Assembly: GCA_963853835.1 (NCBI GenBank)
Contig: OY970820.1
Location: 25,113,873-25,177,872, forward strand
Origin: Calendula officinalis
Taxonomy: Eukaryota; Streptophyta; Magnoliopsida; Asterales; Asteraceae
Direction: 5' to 3'
Length of the DNA stretch: 64,000 bases
Made by a program: the position numbers and the translations under genes. Each line of letters begins with the position of its first letter. The first letter of the stretch is position 1. The notes under the pieces were generated by a model. That model was not told the DNA's origin. It worked only from the letters and a program-made list of their open reading frames with translations, and made no database searches. This document shows positions 57,277-64,000 of this stretch, piece after piece.

Positions 57277-58215
57277 CTCCCTCCGTCCCTTAATAAAGTT
57301 CTCATTTGTGTTGGGCACAACATTTTATGAGATAGTTAGTGGTGGGCAATGTTTTAAAATCCGGATTTTAAATCGGACCGGTCGATATCTTAAAAACGGT
57401 CAAACCGGTCGGACCGGTTGAGCCGGCCGGTTGAACCGGGTTACAATATTATCCAATATTTATAATAAGTTTGTTAAATAAATGTACAATACTGGCACAA
57501 ACTAAACTAATTACTTGTGAAATTTCATTTTTTCTGTTTAACTATATAATTATCTACATTAGATGGAAAGGAAACGATAATATGTCTCTACAGTGGCAAA
57601 AATAATATTCAAGACCCTTACCCATTTGAAAGTTTTTGTCTAATTATTTTCAAGTTAATAGATTTTATGCAGTGTTCGCACTTCCCACATCGCCCAAGAG
57701 ATATATACTTCACCTAAATCTGTTTCCTATAAGAAAATAGATATCAGCTCTTCAACTTTATCATAGAGCTAGCATCCCACATCGTTCCAAGAAAGATTCT
57801 TGGTTCATTAGCTCCACTATAAAGTGAAAATGGGCAATCCTTCACAAACAGACTTAAATCCGGGTCGCCGGTTGAATCCGAGTGTTGACCAAACTGGCCG
57901 AGTTTGACCAGTCAGGTTTTAAGGGTTAGACCGTCTAAGTTGAACCGGTGTGTGAATGATATTCCGGTTGAACCGGTTCGACCGGCCGGTTCAACCCGGT
58001 TTTTAAAACACTGGTGGTGGGGTATTTGGTATTACTTTTGATTAAAATATAAGGTTTGATTGGAGAGAGAAAGTGTTTTAAGAGATAGTTGGTGGTGAAA
58101 GTATTGGTAATAATATTATTATATTAAGTGGACCCCTTATGTTTGAAAAATGGGAACTTTATTTAGGAACAAAATTTGAAGGCAAAATAGGAACTTTATT
58201 TAGGGACGGAAGGAG
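57277..58215. mobile_element. Stowaway-type MITE interrupted by a hAT-like element
   Basis: The ends CTCCCTCCGTCCCTTAATAA and inverted CTCCTTCCGTCCCTAAATAA lie between TA dinucleotides (57275-57276 and 58216-58217). Without the insert (57347-58013 plus its duplication) the element is about 264 bases. Confidence 0.88.
57347..58013. mobile_element. hAT-like element with CCGGTT-rich ends, copy 2
   Basis: The ends CAATGTTTTAAAA and inverted CAGTGTTTTAAAA lie between perfect eight-base copies of GTGGTGGG (57339-57346 and 58014-58021). The ends are full of ACCGG/CCGGTT motifs. The family is the same as at 33439-33958. Confidence 0.88.
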
Positions 58216-58427
58216 TATATTTTAATAGCTTAAACATGTGACATTCTCACTTTTTGTGTATCGGTTTCATTATTAGCTAGATTAGTATTATTTTCTTTCT
58301 GGAAAAAAAAATATGAGTAATAATATTTAATCTTATCATTTGGTCCTACTTAATGCTTATAATTCTATACATAGCATCTCTAATGAAAGCTTTTTACAAA
58401 GTTTTTTACCATTTTATGTAGGTTATT

Positions 58428-58827
58428 TAGGGCTGTCAAAACCTGACACGACACGACAAAAATACACGAAACGAAACGAAATTGGCACGAAACTGAAATT
58501 TGAATTTGTGTTCGTGTTGTGTAAAACAAACACGAAGTCGTGTCGTGTCGTGTTCGTGTTCAGAGATTAAACGAAATTGACACGATACTTATAATTATGT
58601 CGTGTTTTTCATGTTTTTCGTGTTTGTCGTGTTTTTAGCATGTAATAAGTAAGAAATTTGTTATTTATTTTGTGTTGTCGTGTTTATCGTTTTTTAATCG
58701 TGTCGTGTTCGTGTTACCAAAATAAAACACGACTTCGTGTCGTGTTGTTTTCGTGTTAAACAAATTCGTGTCGTGTCGTGTCGTGTTATCCAAAAACACG
58801 AAATGATAACACGATTTGACAGCCCTA
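58428..58827. mobile_element. Short hAT-like element with TAGGGCTGTCAAA ends
   Basis: TAGGGCTGTCAAA and inverted TAGGGCTGTCAAAT frame 400 bases rich in CGTGTCGTG repeats. The flanks AGGTTATT and AGATTATT are an eight-base duplication with one mismatch. Confidence 0.8.
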
Positions 58828-58835
58828 AGATTATT

Positions 58836-59180
58836 TGAGGGTTTATAACCTTCTAGCAAAAAAAAAAAAAAATTGCTACAAAAGCTTATTATTCTCTAAG
58901 TTATTTACTTGACACACAAAAAAGTTTTATCTTTTTTAAAAATTAATTTATCAAAATTGGGTGGAAAATCTAGGTGATTTCAACAAGTCTTTGCAAAGAC
59001 TTAACAACTGAGGATGCTCTCATTAGATAAAGATATGTGTCAAAATCAATAGATAGTATTAAGAGAAAGAATTAGTTGATTACACATGTCATCCAATCAA
59101 GTGGGTAGCACTACGAGTATAATCAAATGATAAGACTAAATATCATTTCTCTAAACTAATTGTTATCAAAATTTTAGTAA
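58836..59180. other. AT-rich spacer
   Basis: No feature is seen. Confidence 0.4.
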
Positions 59181-59316
59181 GTTCTACCTTGCGTGATGTT
59201 ATTAGAGATTTTCAAATAATGCCCCAAATACCATTTACATATAATATTGTTCTACCTTGCGTGATGTTATTAGAGATTTTCAAATAATGCCCCAAATACC
59301 ATTTACATATAATATT
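59181..59316. repeat. 68-base tandem duplication
   Basis: GTTCTACCTTGCGTGATG starts at 59181 and again at 59249, and the two copies look identical through CATATAATATT. Confidence 0.92.
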
Positions 59317-59599
59317 GTTGATTAAAAACTATCAAATATTTAAGTTCTTAATTGTCAGTAGCAAAAAACATATTTCACGAAGTGTATCCATTATGAAATT
59401 TTAGAAGATAGTATTGTATAACTAAAGAAAAAAAAACGTCAACAAAGAAAATAGGCTGATAAAAAAGATCAAGAAAGATAGCATAAAGAAAAATAAAATA
59501 AGTTGTATGTCTGACACTATTTATCATGTCATATCAAGTTGTTAAATGTTATATATATAATAACTTAATTAAAATAAAAGTCACAAATTCTAACCAAGT

Positions 59600-59950
59600 T
59601 ATAACTATACTAAGATTATGTATAGTGTACCGAGTACCGACAGGAACCACAAAATTGATCGGAGTGTACTAAACTGAGTTATATCATTTCGGTTTTCGGT
59701 TCAATTTTTCATGAAAAATTGGTTCTCAGTCTGGTCCGGTTAGTCCAAGACCGAGATAAAACCGAAAAAGTCGAAGAAATGTCCTCGGTTCTCGGCCCGG
59801 TTCAATTCCGGCCGGTTCTCCGTCTGGTCCGGTCCAATTTAGATATGAGTGTCATCAGTTTGATCCTCATTCCTCAGTCCGATTAAAATCATTTTTTCAA
59901 TTTTTAATTCGGTTCCAAGCGGTTTAATTCGATTCTTAGACTATGAAGAA
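59600..59950. repeat. Degenerate repeat rich in CGGTTC/GGTCCGG motifs
   Basis: The stretch is dense in TTCGGTT, GTCCGGT and CCGGTT motifs like those of the hAT-like elements nearby. No inverted ends or target duplication could be fixed. Confidence 0.4.
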
Positions 59951-60190
59951 GCATAAACTAAAGCAATGAATAAAGATGTAAATTACATTAGAAACTCACT
60001 GAAGAGAGAAACATGCCATCTTATGTGACAGCCAACAAACATATTTGTTTACTTTTTTTAAAACAGAGAGATTAACTTTATTTAAGTCATTTTTATTTCT
60101 TATTATCAAGGAAACATTTTAAACATTAGAGTATTAGACTTTAGTTTTTTAGGTGAAATGCTTAAAAACACTAAATCAATCCATACTTGA

Positions 60191-60467
60191 TGTTAGATGG
60201 TGATTTTAGATGGAAAAGTGAAGAACAATGGTTAGGGTTTTAGTGTGAGAAACTAGAGAGAGAGAGGATGAACAATTGCTGGAAAGTGTAAATGATTAAT
60301 GTGCAAAAGTTAAGAATTAAGGTTTACATCTAGGCTTATATACCTTTACCTTAATTCTCTTAATTAAACATAATTAGCTTAAGTCTAATACTAACATTAA
60401 CTAACACAATATGCAATGTTACACATTGCCCCCTAGACTATTCTTTACAACAATTTAGTACCTAACA
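60191..60467 (-). repeat. 3' LTR of element E
   Basis: TGTTAG...CTAACA ends are exact inverted repeats. On the minus strand a GGTATATAAG TATA element (60335-60344) lies about 125 bases from the LTR start, and a CT-rich leader follows. Confidence 0.8.
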
Positions 60468-60480
60468 ATCTCCCCCTTTG
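60468..60480 (-). promoter_or_regulatory. Polypurine tract of element E
   Basis: The minus strand reads CAAAGGGGGAGAT directly before the LTR start TGTTAGG, typical of plant Copia elements. Confidence 0.85.
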
Positions 60481-60690
60481 TAATAATAGTCTAGGTTGCA
60501 TATCTTTGAAGTCTTCTTTGTTTGTAAAGCTGGAGCTGAATGTTGAACCGTTGAGCAGTTTTGTTGAAAAATCAGCATCAGCTTTTGATCATCGGTGACA
60601 GACATACTTTTAATTGGCTTTTCAACCAATATAAAGTATTCCAGAAGACTTCATGCAAATCGACGGAATGTAGACCCATAGATAGAGCGG

Positions 60691-60990
60691 TTAGCAGCGG
60701 AAGTCCTTTCTTGAAGTTGTGGCGTTTGTCGATTTGCTGCTGATCCTTGGTTCCTGATGTTTGTTGAAGTCGTAGCGGTACGGAATATTGATATGATTTG
60801 GATTTTCTGACCGTTGTTGATAATGTTGGAGTACGGTCATAGAATCCCTTATCTGATGTATTGACTGTTGTTGATAAGATTGGAGCACAGTCATCAGATC
60901 CTCTATCAGACAGAGTGACCGTTGTTGATAAGAATGGAGTACGGTCGTCTGATCTTCGCTCGAGAAGGTATCAGGGTAACCCAGGATCAC
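60691..60990 (-). CDS. Small frame with three 18-residue repeats (element E)
   Basis: A frame of 99 codons contains three copies of a unit with the core TVLxSYQQ (TTVLHSYQQRS, MTVLQSYQQQS, MTVLQHYQQRS). They match three 54-base DNA repeats at 60808-60969. It has the sense of the element and lies 200 bases from its 3' LTR. No homology is recognised and a non-coding origin is possible. Confidence 0.4.
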   Translation of the reverse strand: MILGYPDTFSSEDQTTVLHSYQQRSLCLIEDLMTVLQSYQQQSIHQIRDSMTVLQHYQQRSENPNHINIPYRYDFNKHQEPRISSKSTNATTSRKDFRC

Positions 60991-61009
60991 ATAGATTGAC
61001 TGTTAGCAC

Positions 61010-62560
61010 AACAGTTACAGAAACTGTGTGACCTACGTTCAGTGTTGGCATTGATGTTAGCACTGGTAGAATTTCCATTCAATCATCGTGGAATACCAAT
61101 ATTTTTGGTATCACTATGAATGTTCCGGCAATATCCCAAAGATATGCTTGGTAGAGTGCCTGTGTCCTAGAGAGATTTAATTCGGTTCTAGACTCTATAC
61201 GTGGACAAACGAAGGTCAGGACTGGAGGTGGGTCCTCTTTTCAATATCAACAATCTCCAAATGAGATGTCGATAGTGGATGTGGTTATCTCCGTGATTTT
61301 GAAACAAGTACTTTTTGTACTTGAGTGGTCAATGAGGGTTGTGCATTGCATCACTGGGTCCATGATGTCTTAATCAGAAAGCAACATATGCAATCCGATA
61401 TAGATGAGGTTACCCGGTCTTTTGTTCGGTTTAGGGAGGGTTTTCCGTTTTCTTTAACCCTTTCACACACGCTCCTTTCTCAACTCACTTTTTCATTTTC
61501 AACCACACCCTCATTTTTGTTTATACCATGTGATAAGCTTATTTGCACCCCATACTTCATACCCCCTCTCAATTTTTACCTCAGCGCACCCCAATCAAGA
61601 TCCCATGATACTTCATTCTGCTCACCTAGACCTAGGGACCCTCACTTTTTAGTTCCTATATTGTCGGTGGCTCCGGGGAAGATCATGATGGGTTTAGCAG
61701 ATCATAGGAGTAATTTGAGAGTGGTCTATTACGTTCATGTGCATTTTAATCAGCTTTCAAAAGATGTTGTATTTTAGAAATTCACATGGATTTTTCTTCG
61801 GATTTTGATGTAATTCCGGTAAAAGTTGTTGCCTGAATGATTGTGGATTTTAAGGCACAACAAATGGTTCTTTTAAGGTAACACCGGACTCACATAGAGT
61901 ATCCGTTAGCACACGCTATGAATCGGTAGTCGTTTGCACAACCGTTGATTCAAGTATGTGACATGCGTTTAGAGTTGGCGTGATTTTAGCTCTAGCATGA
62001 TTTCCACTCGATCCTCGTGAAACATCAGATTGTGATGCCACTACGAGTGTTCCGATGGATTCACGGAGATCCATATTTGTAGTGCAAGTGTCCTATATTG
62101 GAAGGTTCTTGAGGGTGAGAACTAGACACACTGTGCATACAAAGAGACTTAACCCGGGGCAGGAGGTTATTATGATTCAATACTGACATACTCCAAATGA
62201 GTAGTCAGTAGCTTTTGTGCTACGTCCCCTAATGAAATGAAACAAATTCCTGTTGAGAGGAATTTGAGTAGTTGGTGGTGGCGTGCATTTGCTTTACTGG
62301 GCCAGTAAAGTCTAGTGAAACATCCAACTTATAAATGATCACCTATTTGTATGGTTGCCCGGTTTGTTGACGGTTTGGATTGCACTCAAAGGTGTGTTTT
62401 CTTAAATTTATCATGTTTTCACATCACCTTGCACTTACCTAGTTCTATACCCCAGACATATACCCTCACATTTACCAGTTGGCAGTCATATTTCCCTGGA
62501 TAGGTTAGGCCGGATCTGGCAAACCATGGGAAGGTATTGTCTTTATGAAAAGATTTTTCG
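61010..62560 (-). repeat. Two diverged copies of an approximately 880-base segment in element E
   Basis: The order TCACATAGA, GTTAGCACA, GTGACxTxCGTT, GATTTCCAxTC, GTGTCCTA, ACTCCAAATGAG and CACTGGG/TACTGGG is found from 61010 and again from 61890. The copies are too diverged for a recent duplication. I see no clear protein in either. Confidence 0.6.
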
Positions 62561-62603
62561 TTCGTTTATTCATGTTGGGTATTTTTTTTTGATTTTTCTA
62601 AAT

Positions 62604-62658
62604 TTTCTCCCCCTAGAAATAATAATTCTCCCCCTAAAATTAATATTTCCCCCCCTCG
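62604..62658 (-). repeat. Three polypurine-tract-like motifs in element E
   Basis: On the minus strand AGGGGGAGAA, AGGGGGAGAA and GAGGGGGGGAAA occur within 55 bases, resembling the tract at 60468-60480. Confidence 0.6.
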
Positions 62659-62880
62659 ATAAAACAAAAGTATGAAAAGTTTTGAGGTTTGAGGTTTGAG
62701 GACGTACCTTATACATCGTCGGAGGGTGGAAGGAGAGTATTTGCGGTGAAGGTTGATTGAGCTTTGTGCTTTCTGTTGATGATCGGGTTCTGAATCTGAT
62801 GTGATCAGAAGCCATTGTCCGTTGAAGACCGAGTTATACACTGAAGTGTGTATAAGTCATTTAATGTTAATGAAATTTTA

Positions 62881-62881
62881 G

Positions 62882-62980
<99 letters not shown>

Positions 62981-63029
62981 GAATTTGAAAATTTAATTTT
63001 ATTAATAATAAAAGAAAATTTAACAAATT

Positions 63030-63125
<96 letters not shown>

Positions 63126-63126
63126 A
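62881..63126. repeat. Two long (AT)n microsatellites
   Basis: AT runs of about 90-100 bases at 62881-62976 and 63033-63126 flank a 55-base AT-rich spacer. They can fold back on themselves and are likely to vary in length. Confidence 0.95.
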
Positions 63127-63349
63127 ATTAAATTAAAAAGATCCCTGGTCGAGACTGGTAACTATCCCCAAATATTTATCATGAGTGTTGAATAGGAGAG
63201 CTCTGTTTCCAGTCATGTGACTTGAACAGCCCAAGACAAGGTATCTCAGATTCTACATAAAACAATTAAAACATGTTTGGTACCCAATTATGTATGGGTC
63301 CTGAACGATTAGTGACTGATGTTTTATGTAGAATTATTTTATGATAAAA

Positions 63350-63961
63350 TTAGAGGTTTGGAGAACTGCAAGGAGGCAGTTCAGAAGTTGTGGATTTAAC
63401 GACCCATTTTAAAGATTTTTCAGAGGATTGAATAATCCAATGAGAGTTTTCATTTTTGATCCAGTTATATTTTACAAACGTTGATGATTTGGTGGGTGTT
63501 TTGTTGTCGCATTTTGAGGAACCTGGAGATTTTGGCTTAGGTGCGGAATTTCCTCGAGAAGATTTGCGACGAGAGAACGAGTGAGTATCAGAGGTTGGTG
63601 GGTTTTTGGAAAAGAATTTCGGTTGTTCGGAAACTGGAGATGATGAAATCTTTTGATTTGATTTTGCTGGTTTATTGACGTATGATTTGCATTGATATGG
63701 ATAGCACGTTTTGCATGTGTTTATAAGTTTACCAGATTTATGATATACTATGTTCTTATGAGTACTGCAAGGTGCATCAAGTCTTACAAAAAAACGTTTA
63801 TCAGTCTGAGTTATCTGTTTCTTTGTAATTTTATCAAAAAATCTTTTTGTTCCAGATTTGTCAGTTTTAACATACACATCACCAAAATCAGGAGAGTTTC
63901 GGACAGGGCGATGAACAATAGAATCATAATCAGTTCTAAAAGCTGTTAAAAGAGTTTTCAC
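63350..63961 (-). CDS. Unidentified basic protein, probably of element E
   Basis: The 203-residue frame is lysine- and serine-rich, with HKSGKLINTCKTCYPYQCK (a cysteine cluster) and a tryptophan-containing C-terminus (KYNWIKNENSHWIIQ). The true start may lie further right, as the frame is open close to the window edge. The sense agrees with element E, so a Gag-like or accessory element protein is likely. I do not recognise a family. Confidence 0.45.
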   Translation of the reverse strand: MKTLLTAFRTDYDSIVHRPVRNSPDFGDVYVKTDKSGTKRFFDKITKKQITQTDKRFFVRLDAPCSTHKNIVYHKSGKLINTCKTCYPYQCKSYVNKPAKSNQKISSSPVSEQPKFFSKNPPTSDTHSFSRRKSSRGNSAPKPKSPGSSKCDNKTPTKSSTFVKYNWIKNENSHWIIQSSEKSLKWVVKSTTSELPPCSSPNL

Positions 63962-64000
63962 ACAATTAGAGTTATTACTTTTATTTTGAACCGAAAAAGA

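Larger units (their letters stand above)
60191..64000 (-). mobile_element. Copia-type LTR retrotransposon E, 3' part
   Basis: A 277-base LTR (60191-60467) and an adjacent polypurine tract define the 3' end of a minus-strand element whose 5' end is beyond the window. The internal part carries one sizeable frame (63350-63961), a small repeated frame near the LTR, long AT runs and no pol within the window. The family is uncertain. Confidence 0.7.

Noticed and set aside
62805..63026. A reading frame of alternating Ile and Tyr
   Set aside because: It is the translation of an (AT)n microsatellite.

Overview
This is a plant nuclear window, from a eudicot and probably Asteraceae. The lineage is inferred from AT-rich sequence, the retrotransposon families and the style of the genes; nothing here fixes a species. 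Most of it is transposable elements. Only three host genes look intact: an AP2/ERF transcription factor (27295-28017, +), an oleosin (36354-36866, +) and a two-exon U/P-type cyclin (55403-56928, -).

Left block, 1-26212: a nested retrotransposon stack. A Tat-lineage Ty3/Gypsy element (C, +) supplies an integrase end (4801-5632), a broken antisense gene (6141-7697 and 24256-25310, -) and a 3' LTR ending at 26212. Two copies of one Copia family that encodes only Gag lie in it in opposite orientations. Copy A (1-4800, +) sits in the integrase gene. Copy B (7698-24250, -) sits in the antisense gene and is flanked by the duplication GTCAA. A chromovirus with a chromodomain (D, 8731-17030, -) sits in an LTR of B, flanked by GCTTA. 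The Copia family has about 2.5 kb of non-coding sequence on each side of gag. Both parts contain repeated, apparently covarying hairpins, the most unusual signal in the window.

Middle, 26213-40373: the ERF gene, a PIF/Harbinger transposase with one stop codon, several small DNA transposons with clear target duplications (hAT-like, Stowaway, CACTA), a region of unidentified repeats and the oleosin gene with a cluster of ACGT elements upstream.

40374-47298: a young LTR element (F, duplication TTGGT) with no coding capacity. Its LTR ends, primer-binding site and polypurine tract match the style of D, so it was probably moved in trans by a D-like element.

47304-54664: decayed gene pieces, including C-terminal exons of a SNF2/RAD5-like helicase and of aconitase, coiled-coil fragments, and a solo LTR (54055-54659).

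54665-64000: the cyclin gene, a hAT-like element nested in a Stowaway element, further small repeats, and the 3' part of a minus-strand Copia element (E, from 60191) that runs out of the window.
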